In this document: piece after piece, positions 1 to 6,210 of the stretch | Layout of the letters: each line of letters opens with the position of its first letter | Position numbering within the stretch: the stretch's first letter is position 1 | Origin: Comamonadaceae bacterium | GTDB lineage: Bacteria > Pseudomonadota > Gammaproteobacteria > Burkholderiales > Burkholderiaceae_C | Direction of reading: 5' to 3' | Length of the DNA stretch: 12,438 bases | Assembly: GCA_947454695.1 (NCBI GenBank) | Contig: CANGMW010000047.1 | Location: forward strand, 1-12,438 | Notes under the pieces: model-generated | What the model saw: the letters and a program-made list of their open reading frames with translations, nothing else | Database searches by the model: none | What the model was told of the DNA's origin: nothing | Made by a program: the position numbers and the translations under genes

Positions 1-1173
1 CAATACCGTGGCGTTGTAGCTTTCAATCGCCGCGTCCAGATCCGCCGCCTTGCCACGCAAATTGGCGCGCAAACGATCACCATCGAACAGGGGCAAGCGA
101 ATAGCCGGTCCCACGCCCCACTGCTGGCTACCGTTCTCGGTGAGGCGGTCTAAGCCAATGCTGGAATAACCGGCAAAGGCCACCAGGTTCACATTCGGGT
201 AAAACATCGTGCGTGCATTGGCCACGTCGTTCACGCCCGCCTCTACCCGCCAGCGGGCGGCCGTCACATCGGCGCGGCGTGCTAACAGGTCAGCGGGTAT
301 CACAGGGTTCAGCGCCCCTGTGCGAATCGACGACAAAGCGACGGGCCGAATTGCCGGCATGGCTTGCGACTGGCCTGTCAAAGCGGCCAAGGCATGCGTG
401 GCCAGGCTCAGTTGTTCTTGCAGGACTTCGAGTTGCAAGCGGGCTTCAGGCACGCCGCCCTCACTTTGCCGCAGCTCCAAGCGGGTGTCCAAACCGGCCT
501 CCACTCTGGCCTGCACCAGCGTGAGTATTGCTTGACGCTGCGCCACGGTGCGCTTGGCCAAGGTCAACTGTTCATTCAAACGCAAGATCTGAAAATAAGC
601 ACGCGTCACTTGGACGGCCAGCATCAGGCGCGCGGCTTGCGCATCCGCAGCGGCCGCTTGCGCCCCACCCAGGGCAGCGGCCAGCGCCGCGCTGTTCTTG
701 CCAAAGAAATCCAGCTCCCAGCTGGCACCCAGTTGCAGCGTGCCCATGTCCAGAACAGAACCAGCCAGAGGCGGCGGATAAATACCGTTCTTGGTGAATT
801 GTTGACGGGTGGCATCGAGTTGGGCATTGACCTGCAACTGGCTGGCGGAATCCGCCAGCGTCACGCCGGCGCGGGCACGCGCGACGCGGGTTTGCACCAA
901 CTTGAGATTGGGATTGGCTTGTAAGGCTTGTTCAATCAAAGCGCTGAGTTGGTCATCGCCAAATGCCAGCCACCACTGCTGCGCCAGCACCGGCGCAGAC
1001 ACCCTGTTGTCAAGCCCGAGGGAAGCCGGTTCCCGGACTGTGGACCGGGGCGTCATCTCAGGCAGCTGGGCGCAGGCCCCGAGGCACAAAGCCAGAACAA
1101 AACCGATGCTGGAGCGGCGTCGGGGAAGTTGGAGCAGTTGGTGAAGTTGGGCGAGTCGCAAAAATTTAGTCAT
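1..1173 (-). CDS. Outer membrane efflux lipoprotein, NodT/OprM-type (3' end missing)
   Basis: This is the outer membrane channel of a tripartite drug or solute efflux pump (TolC superfamily, NodT family). About 391 N-terminal residues are present; family members are usually 460-500, so some 80-100 residues lie beyond the left edge. The N-terminus has a basic stretch (R18-R20), a hydrophobic core and a lipobox L31-G-A-C34, so it is probably a lipoprotein. Typical motifs follow: QQWWLAFGDDQL (about 65-76), the FFGKNSAAL region (about 156-164) and PADLLARRADV (293-303). Long Ala/Gln-rich stretches fit the periplasmic helices. I chose the ATG at 1173 because a GAG lies 7 nt upstream; in-frame ATGs at 1176, 1179 and 1185 are alternatives. 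All overlap the end of the MarR gene, so translation is probably coupled. The next gene off the edge may encode the pump's adaptor or inner membrane protein; this is inference. Confidence 0.93.
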   Translation of the reverse strand, partial: MTKFLRLAQLHQLLQLPRRRSSIGFVLALCLGACAQLPEMTPRSTVREPASLGLDNRVSAPVLAQQWWLAFGDDQLSALIEQALQANPNLKLVQTRVARARAGVTLADSASQLQVNAQLDATRQQFTKNGIYPPPLAGSVLDMGTLQLGASWELDFFGKNSAALAAALGGAQAAAADAQAARLMLAVQVTRAYFQILRLNEQLTLAKRTVAQRQAILTLVQARVEAGLDTRLELRQSEGGVPEARLQLEVLQEQLSLATHALAALTGQSQAMPAIRPVALSSIRTGALNPVIPADLLARRADVTAARWRVEAGVNDVANARTMFYPNVNLVAFAGYSSIGLDRLTENGSQQWGVGPAIRLPLFDGDRLRANLRGKAADLDAAIESYNATVL

Positions 1174-1693
1174 CATCATTCTCATAGCTGGCCTGTATGG
1201 TTTGGGCATTCAACAACATACGCGCGAGCAAGCTTTGCAAAGTTTTCCATTCGGCTTGGCTAAATCCCGCCAGATGCTCGTTTTGAACCTGACTCAAAAC
1301 GGCGGGAATCCCTTGAACAGCTTTTCGACCGGCCGCGGTCATTTTGAGATTGACCACACGCCGGTCGTCTTTGGATGGCACCCGTTTGCACAGGCCTTTA
1401 GCTTCCAGCCGGTTGAGCATGCGCGTCATGGCGCCGGTGTCAAGATGGCATTCGCGTGCCAATTCCGCAGCAGTGCACGCACAGCCCGTGGAAATTTTGT
1501 ACAAAGGAACCCACTGCGCGTTGGTCAAACCAGTGGGCGCCAAGGCACTTTCGACCTCTTGGGCCATGGAGACCATGATGCGACGCATCAAGTAGGCCAC
1601 GCTGGTATCGGGCACATAGCTCGGGGCCTTGTAAAACGCAAGTGCTGGCTCACGCGGCTTGGTGTGTTGACGCACTTTGCTTTTGGCTGGCAT
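1166..1693 (-). CDS. MarR-family transcriptional repressor
   Basis: This 175-residue protein is a winged-helix regulator of the MarR family, which usually bind as dimers to palindromes and release DNA when they bind phenolic or drug-like ligands. The N-terminal helix region contains SVAYLMRRIMVSM (about 31-43). The helix-turn-helix spans about 73-100 (TAAELARECHLDTGAMTRML, 74-93), and the wing carries D109-D-R-R112 followed by LKMTAAGR. C-terminal helices for dimerisation follow. It precedes and overlaps the efflux lipoprotein gene, a common arrangement in which MarR controls its own pump. Four cysteines (71, 73, 82, 102) lie in or next to the DNA-binding domain. The ATG at 1693 has no visible Shine-Dalgarno sequence (C-rich just upstream) and lies very near a candidate -10, so the mRNA may be leaderless. 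The specific ligand cannot be read from the sequence. Confidence 0.95.
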   Translation of the reverse strand: MPAKSKVRQHTKPREPALAFYKAPSYVPDTSVAYLMRRIMVSMAQEVESALAPTGLTNAQWVPLYKISTGCACTAAELARECHLDTGAMTRMLNRLEAKGLCKRVPSKDDRRVVNLKMTAAGRKAVQGIPAVLSQVQNEHLAGFSQAEWKTLQSLLARMLLNAQTIQASYENDDD

Positions 1694-1769
1694 GGGGGAT
1701 AATATTAATTGCCTAGGCAGTCATTTTCCAAGCTGCCAATTTTACCCCCACAGAAAGCCTCTGAACGCT
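1694..1769. promoter_or_regulatory. Divergent promoter region between MarR and ABC exporter genes
   Basis: This is the only sizeable non-coding stretch in the window and the only place for promoters of the two divergent genes. On the minus strand a candidate promoter for MarR has -35 TTGGAA (1731-1726), an 18-bp spacer and -10 TAATAT (1707-1702). That would put the start of transcription within a few bases of the MarR ATG. For the plus-strand exporter only a loose -10-like GATAAT (1698-1703) is visible, without a well-spaced -35. The A/T content around 1699-1710 contrasts with the coding DNA on both sides. Promoter calls are by eye. Confidence 0.55.
1710..1719. promoter_or_regulatory. Candidate MarR operator palindrome
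   Basis: TGCCTAGGCA is a perfect 10-bp inverted repeat with partly symmetric flanks (an A/T-rich left side, GTCATT on the right). It sits between the candidate -35 and -10 of the MarR promoter and just downstream of the loose -10 of the exporter. A dimeric repressor there could block both directions. MarR proteins commonly bind imperfect palindromes of about 16-20 bp overlapping their own promoters. That this particular site is bound is inference. Confidence 0.45.
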
Positions 1770-3545
1770 ATGACCCAAGATAAACCCAACGCTGCTCAGC
1801 CCCAGTCACTGCGTGGTTTGCTGCCGTTTTTGCAGCCCTACCTGCTTCAAATCATCTTGGCGCTGCTGTTCCTGGTGCTTGCGGCCGCATCTACCTTGCT
1901 GTTTCCCGTGGCGCTGCGCAGCCTGATTGACGGCGGCTTGTTGCCACAAGACAAAGGGGCTCAGGTCATGGCCATGCGCGTCCATTTTTTAGAGCTATTT
2001 GGAGTCGCGGTGGCGCTGGGCCTGTTCTCGGCCATCCGCTTTTATCTGGTGAGCTGGTTGGGTGAGCGGGTCGCAGCCGATTTGCGCAATGCGGTCTATG
2101 GCCATGTGGTGAAGCAAAGCCCTGAATTTTTTGAAACCACCCAAACCGGCGAGGTGCTCTCGCGACTGAGCGGTGACACCACCTTGGTGCAAACCGTGGT
2201 GGGCTCTTCACTCTCCATGGGGTTGCGCAACTTGGTGATGGGTGCCGGGGCGCTCATGATGCTGGTGTGGACCAATCCCTACGTCATGATCCAGGTGCTG
2301 GGCATGCTGGTGCTGGTGGTCATCCCGGCGGTCTGGTTTGGTCGGCGTGTGCGGCGACTGTCCCGCGCCAGTCAGGACCGCGTGGCCGATGCCAGCGCTA
2401 TAGCGGCTGAGGTGCTCAACGCCATCCCCGTGGTGCAAAGTTACACCGCTGAAGCGCGAGAGTCTGCCCGTTTTGGCGCCTCCACCGAAAACGCGTTCCA
2501 AACCTCGGTCCGCCGTATCAGCTCGCGCTCGGTGCTGGTGGCCTTCATCATCATTGCCACCTCAGCCGCCCTGCTCTTCGGGCTGTACCAAGGCACCCAA
2601 GCGGTGATGCGCGGCGACATCTCTGCCGGACACCTGGGACAAACCGTGATGTACGTGATCATCTTGGCCGGTGCGTTTGCCGTGCTGGGCGAAGTCTATG
2701 GCGACCTCTTGCGCGCTGCAGGGGCCACCGAGCGCCTGATGGAGTTACTCAGTGCGCGATCAGCGATCAGCGAACCCGCGCAGCCCGTGCGTCCCAGCTG
2801 GCCACAAGCTGGCAGCGCTGTGGCGTTTTCCGATATGACGTTTCACTACCCCTCACGACCGGCGCAAGCGGCTTTGAGCCACTTCAGCTTGAACGTGCGC
2901 GCCGGTGAAACCGTGGCGCTTGTGGGGCCCAGTGGGGCTGGCAAGAGCACGGTATTTTTGTTGTTGCTGCGGTTTTACGATCCCACGCAAGGGGGTATCA
3001 CACTCGATGGCGTGCCCATCGCGCAGCTGTCACTGCAAGACTTGCGCAGCCGCATCGGTATCGTGCCCCAGGATCCGGTGATATTTTCTACCAGCGCTTT
3101 GGAGAACATTCGCTATGGACTGCCGGGTGCGACCGAGGCCCAAGTACATGCGGCCGCCAAGGCCGCCTTCGCCGATGAATTTATCCGCGAGCTGCCTGAG
3201 GGCTACAACACCTTCTTGGGCGAGCGGGGTGTTCGCCTGAGCGGGGGGCAACGCCAGCGCATTGCGATTGCGCGCGCCATGCTGAAAAATCCGCCACTGC
3301 TGTTGCTGGACGAAGCCACCAGCGCGCTCGATGCCGAGAGCGAGCGCATGGTGCAAGCCGCCTTGGAGTCGGCCATGCGTAACCGAACCACCCTGGTCAT
3401 TGCACACCGATTGTCGACGGTTCAAAAAGCAGACCGGATTGTGGTGATTGACCACGGCCAGATTGTGGAAGAGGACAGCCACGACACCCTGGTCGCGGCC
3501 AACGGCATGTATGCACGATTGGCAGCGCTGCAGTTTGCTGGTTAG
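1770..3545 (+). CDS. ABC exporter half-transporter (fused permease and ATPase, MsbA-related)
   Basis: This 591-residue inner membrane protein works as a dimer to export a substrate using ATP. The N-terminal half is a type I exporter membrane domain with six predicted helices (roughly 28-50, 73-95, 152-170, 172-190, 255-273, 292-310). The C-terminal half is a complete nucleotide-binding domain: Walker A GPSGAGKST (386-394), Q-loop Q434, signature LSGGQRQR (490-497), Walker B ending D514-E515, and H-loop H546. All catalytic residues are present, so it should be active. The substrate cannot be told: lipids, drugs or peptides are all possible, and the closest match I recognise is the proteobacterial 'MsbA-related' exporters. 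I chose the ATG at 1770 (MTQDKPN) over an in-frame TTG at 1677, because the extra 31 residues would overlap the MarR start and look non-native. It is transcribed away from MarR, and its stop overlaps that of the convergent DUF1178 gene. Confidence 0.95.
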   Translation: MTQDKPNAAQPQSLRGLLPFLQPYLLQIILALLFLVLAAASTLLFPVALRSLIDGGLLPQDKGAQVMAMRVHFLELFGVAVALGLFSAIRFYLVSWLGERVAADLRNAVYGHVVKQSPEFFETTQTGEVLSRLSGDTTLVQTVVGSSLSMGLRNLVMGAGALMMLVWTNPYVMIQVLGMLVLVVIPAVWFGRRVRRLSRASQDRVADASAIAAEVLNAIPVVQSYTAEARESARFGASTENAFQTSVRRISSRSVLVAFIIIATSAALLFGLYQGTQAVMRGDISAGHLGQTVMYVIILAGAFAVLGEVYGDLLRAAGATERLMELLSARSAISEPAQPVRPSWPQAGSAVAFSDMTFHYPSRPAQAALSHFSLNVRAGETVALVGPSGAGKSTVFLLLLRFYDPTQGGITLDGVPIAQLSLQDLRSRIGIVPQDPVIFSTSALENIRYGLPGATEAQVHAAAKAAFADEFIRELPEGYNTFLGERGVRLSGGQRQRIAIARAMLKNPPLLLLDEATSALDAESERMVQAALESAMRNRTTLVIAHRLSTVQKADRIVVIDHGQIVEEDSHDTLVAANGMYARLAALQFAG

Positions 3546-4021
3546 TGCAGCGGCTCTTTCAAAACATCGGGCAAAGGCATCACGGCAATACCCTCTTGCA
3601 GCAAAGCCTGGGTTTCATCGGGCGATGCCTGGCCGCGAATACCTCGCTCGGGCACTTCGCCGTAATGCATCTTTCGCGCCTCTTGGGCAAACTTTGGGCC
3701 TACATCTTCGGTCTGGGCCACAATTTTTCGGGCCACCGCGAGCCAGGCTGCCTGCAAGGCCTGCTCCGCCTGGCCCGACACCAGCGCTTGAGAAGAAGCC
3801 AAGGCAGGTTGTGAAGGTGCCGCAGCGGCTGGCACGATTGCACTTGCGTCACCTGCCCCTAGGTTCAAGCGCGGAGCACTGAGTTTTTTGGTGATTGCCG
3901 TGTCGCTGCACACCGGACACGCGACCAAACCTTTGCCCAATTGGGCAAGGTAGTCGTCCTCCGAAGCAAACCAGCCTTCGAAGACATGCTGGTGGGTGCA
4001 ATGCAGATCAAGAACTTTCAT
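3542..4021 (-). CDS. DUF1178 family protein, putative zinc-ribbon protein of unknown function
   Basis: This 159-residue soluble protein matches the DUF1178 family, whose function I do not know. The N-terminus has the family pattern C8-x3-H12-x-FEGWF, followed by a CPVC pair (C35, C38), which together look like a small zinc site. An Ala/Pro/Ser/Gln-rich linker (about 55-85) follows, then a conserved helical tail containing VGPKFAQEARKMHYGE (about 113-128), RGIRG and a final GIAVMPLPDVL. There is no signal peptide or membrane segment, so it should be cytoplasmic. It starts 8 bp after the NUDIX stop and is very likely cotranscribed with it, as the last gene of the block that begins upstream of nuoG. 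Its TAA overlaps the TAG of the convergent ABC exporter. Confidence 0.92.
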   Translation of the reverse strand: MKVLDLHCTHQHVFEGWFASEDDYLAQLGKGLVACPVCSDTAITKKLSAPRLNLGAGDASAIVPAAAAPSQPALASSQALVSGQAEQALQAAWLAVARKIVAQTEDVGPKFAQEARKMHYGEVPERGIRGQASPDETQALLQEGIAVMPLPDVLKEPLH

Positions 4022-4029
4022 GCCGGCGA

Positions 4030-4638
4030 TTATGGTTCAAGCGCTGGCGCTTGGGGACTCAACCACTCCAAAGACCAGACCCCGCTGAGCACGTTTTGCA
4101 GCCACAGCGCAGCAGTCAAGGTCTTGGCGTCGGTGATTTGGCCATCACGGCACCAGTCCAGCACTTCTTGCGGCGTGGCACTGAACACGTCCAGAAATTC
4201 ACCGTCATCCAGACGCCGCTCACCGGAGGTGAGGCCTTTAGCGAACCAGATGTCGATGAATTCGGTGGAGTAGGAAATCACCGGGTGCAAAACACCGGCG
4301 CGCGCCCAGTAGATCGCGGTATAGCCGGTTTCTTCCAGCAACTCACGCTGGGCACAGGCCAAGATGTCTTCACCCGGATCGAGCTTGCCGGCAGGAAACT
4401 CCACCATGGTGCGGCCCATGGGGTAACGGAATTGGCGCTCTAAGACGACGCGCAATTGGCCGCTGGCATCTTCAAGCAAGGGAACGATCATGACGGCGCC
4501 GGGGTGAATGACGTATTCACGCACGGTGCTGGCACCGTCAGGCAAGCGAACCGTGTCGCGAAAGGCATGGAGAAATTTCCCGCGCAGGATTTCTACGCTG
4601 TCAATTTTTTCTTCACGCAGATGCGGGTGCTGATCCAC
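4030..4638 (-). CDS. nudF: NUDIX hydrolase, ADP-ribose pyrophosphatase type
   Basis: This 202-residue cytoplasmic enzyme probably splits ADP-ribose to AMP and ribose 5-phosphate with Mg2+, removing a reactive breakdown product of NAD. The complete Nudix box lies at residues 84-106 (G84, E90, R98-E99, E102-E103, G105), matching GX5EX7REUXEEXGU with no missing residue. A conserved ERQFRYP motif (67-73) and VEFPAGK (79-85) are typical of the ADP-ribose subfamily, as is the length. Substrate assignment rests on family resemblance; the gene symbol is tentative. The start is GTG (4638-4636), with no in-frame ATG nearby upstream and no strong Shine-Dalgarno sequence. It lies 60 bp after nuoN on the same strand and 8 bp before the DUF1178 gene, so it is likely expressed with complex I. 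Confidence 0.93.
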   Translation of the reverse strand: MDQHPHLREEKIDSVEILRGKFLHAFRDTVRLPDGASTVREYVIHPGAVMIVPLLEDASGQLRVVLERQFRYPMGRTMVEFPAGKLDPGEDILACAQRELLEETGYTAIYWARAGVLHPVISYSTEFIDIWFAKGLTSGERRLDDGEFLDVFSATPQEVLDWCRDGQITDAKTLTAALWLQNVLSGVWSLEWLSPQAPALEP

Positions 4639-4698
4639 AATGCCAACCCGTGGTGCTCGTACAGACCGCGATCAGCCAAGCGCCGCCGTGGCGATCAG
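4639..4698. other. 60-bp spacer between nuoN and the NUDIX gene with a direct repeat
   Basis: The octamer GCGATCAG occurs at 4668-4675 and again at 4691-4698, 23 bp apart. Between them a short inverted repeat (GCCA...TGGC) could form only a weak hairpin, and no T-run follows on the minus strand, so I do not call a terminator. No small gene fits. This is the largest gap in the minus-strand block. Confidence 0.5.
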
Positions 4699-6186
4699 TC
4701 AGACACCCAGCATCTGGATGATGGCGCGGTTGCACAAGTCCATCAAGCCGGCGGGAAACAGGCCCAGGATCATGACCAGCGCACCGTTGATACTCAACAC
4801 CACGCGCACATCGGCGCTGGCAGACACCGTACTGGCGGTGATGGGCGCATCGAAGTACATGAGCTTGACGATGCGCAGGTAGTAGAAGGCGCCGATCAAA
4901 GACATCATCACCGCAAAGACAGCCAGCCCGATGTGCAGCGCCTGACCCGAAGCAATCAGGGCTTGCAGGACCGACAATTTGGCATAAAAGCCCACCATGG
5001 GCGGAATGCCCGCCAGAGAGAACATGCAAATGCCCATGATGGCAGCGTACAGCGGGCTGCGTTGGTTCAGGCCTGCGAAATCAGCGATCTCTTCGCTCTC
5101 AAAACCATCACGCGCCAAGAGCAGAATCACGCCGAAAGTGGCCAGCGTGGTAAGCACGTAGGTCACCACATAGAACATGGCCGAGCTGTAGGCATTGGCG
5201 GTCGAGAAGGTGTTGCCGTTGATGACGCCGGACATCAGGCCCAGCAGCACAAAGCCCATTTGCGAAATGGTGGAAAAAGCCAGCATGCGCTTGAGGTTGG
5301 TCTGCGCAATAGCTGCCAGGTTACCCACCAACAAAGAGCCGATGGACAAGACCATCAGCATCTGTTGCCAGTCAATCGCCAAAGGCAGCATGCCCTCCAC
5401 CAGCAGACGAATCACGATGGCAAACGCAGCGAGTTTGGGTGCGCCGGCGATGAGCAAAGTCACCGCGGTGGGTGCGCCCTGGTAAACGTCAGGAATCCAC
5501 ATGTGAAATGGCACCACGCCCAGCTTGAAGGCCAGGGCCGCCACCACAAACACCAAACCAAACACCAGCACCTGGTGGTTCACATGGCCGGAGCTGATGG
5601 CTTGCAAGACCACATTGATGTCCAGGGAGCCGGTGGCACCGTACATCATGGACAAGCCGTAAAGCAGGAAGCCGGACGCCATGGCGCCCAGCACAAAGTA
5701 CTTCATGGCCGCTTCAGTGGCGTTCACGTTGTCACGGCGCAGCGCGACCAAGGCGTAGCTGGCCAGGGTCAGCAACTCCAGACCCAGGTAGATCATCAGG
5801 AAGTTGTTGCCCGACATCATGATGAACATGCCCAAGAGCGCGAACATGCTCAAGGAGAACAGCTCACCACCGCGCAACATGTCGCGCTGTGCGGCATAGG
5901 GTCGCCCGTAAACCAAGGTCACCATCACCGCCAGCGTGGCAAAGCATTTGAGCCAATTGCCCATGGGGTCGCTCAAGACCATATTGCTCACGGCATAGAT
6001 GGTGATCCCGGCGCTTGCATACAGGTACTGCAGGACGGCCACGACACCGAGGCTGCCCAGGGTGAGCACATAGGTGAGTGTGCGCAGTCGGCTTTTCACG
6101 CCCAGATCCAGCAGGGTGATCAGGCAGGCCATGACGAGCAGGACGATTTCGGGATAAACCGCGAGCCAGCTGAGTTTGTCAGTCAT
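4699..6186 (-). CDS. nuoN: NADH-quinone oxidoreductase subunit N
   Basis: NuoN is one of three antiporter-like subunits in the membrane arm of complex I, each thought to carry a proton channel. The 495-residue product has about 14 hydrophobic segments throughout, the usual number and length for the family. The two signature charged residues are present: E137 in the LGLELLTLASYAL helix and K221 in AFKLGVVPFHMWIPDVY. A third conserved lysine follows in AGAPKLAAF. The ATG at 6186 (MTDKLSW) begins 24 bp after the nuoM stop and has only a weak purine-rich stretch before it, so translation may depend on coupling to nuoM. It is the last complex I gene of the operon. Confidence 0.98.
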   Translation of the reverse strand: MTDKLSWLAVYPEIVLLVMACLITLLDLGVKSRLRTLTYVLTLGSLGVVAVLQYLYASAGITIYAVSNMVLSDPMGNWLKCFATLAVMVTLVYGRPYAAQRDMLRGGELFSLSMFALLGMFIMMSGNNFLMIYLGLELLTLASYALVALRRDNVNATEAAMKYFVLGAMASGFLLYGLSMMYGATGSLDINVVLQAISSGHVNHQVLVFGLVFVVAALAFKLGVVPFHMWIPDVYQGAPTAVTLLIAGAPKLAAFAIVIRLLVEGMLPLAIDWQQMLMVLSIGSLLVGNLAAIAQTNLKRMLAFSTISQMGFVLLGLMSGVINGNTFSTANAYSSAMFYVVTYVLTTLATFGVILLLARDGFESEEIADFAGLNQRSPLYAAIMGICMFSLAGIPPMVGFYAKLSVLQALIASGQALHIGLAVFAVMMSLIGAFYYLRIVKLMYFDAPITASTVSASADVRVVLSINGALVMILGLFPAGLMDLCNRAIIQMLGV

Positions 6187-6210
6187 CTTCAGTCTTTCAA
6201 TTCGGTTTGA

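Noticed and set aside
364..924. Plus-strand open frame of 186 codons antisense to the efflux lipoprotein
   Set aside because: The minus-strand frame, continuous from 1173 to the window edge, gives a clear NodT-type protein; the plus-strand product is a Gln/Arg/Gly-rich shadow.
1202..1702. Plus-strand open frame of 166 codons antisense to MarR
   Set aside because: MarR on the minus strand has clear family motifs; this frame has none and covers the divergent promoter.
1751..1763. Small inverted repeat CAGA-aagcc-TCTG before the exporter start
   Set aside because: A 4-bp stem is expected by chance and has no supporting context.
1677..1769. N-terminal extension of the ABC exporter from a TTG at 1677
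   Set aside because: It would overlap the MarR start codon and promoter, lacks a ribosome site, and adds a Cys/His-containing stretch unlike exporter N-termini. The ATG at 1770 gives the normal length.
4668..4698. Possible terminator after nuoN
   Set aside because: Only a weak GCCA/TGGC stem and no T-run on the minus strand; the NUDIX gene continues in the same direction.
4456..6210. Plus-strand open frame of 584 codons antisense to nuoN and the start of the NUDIX gene
   Set aside because: Its product is made mostly of His, Gln, Gly and Asp, exactly what the reverse complement of Leu/Met/Val/Ala-rich membrane protein codons gives. It has no domain, and nuoN on the other strand is unmistakable.
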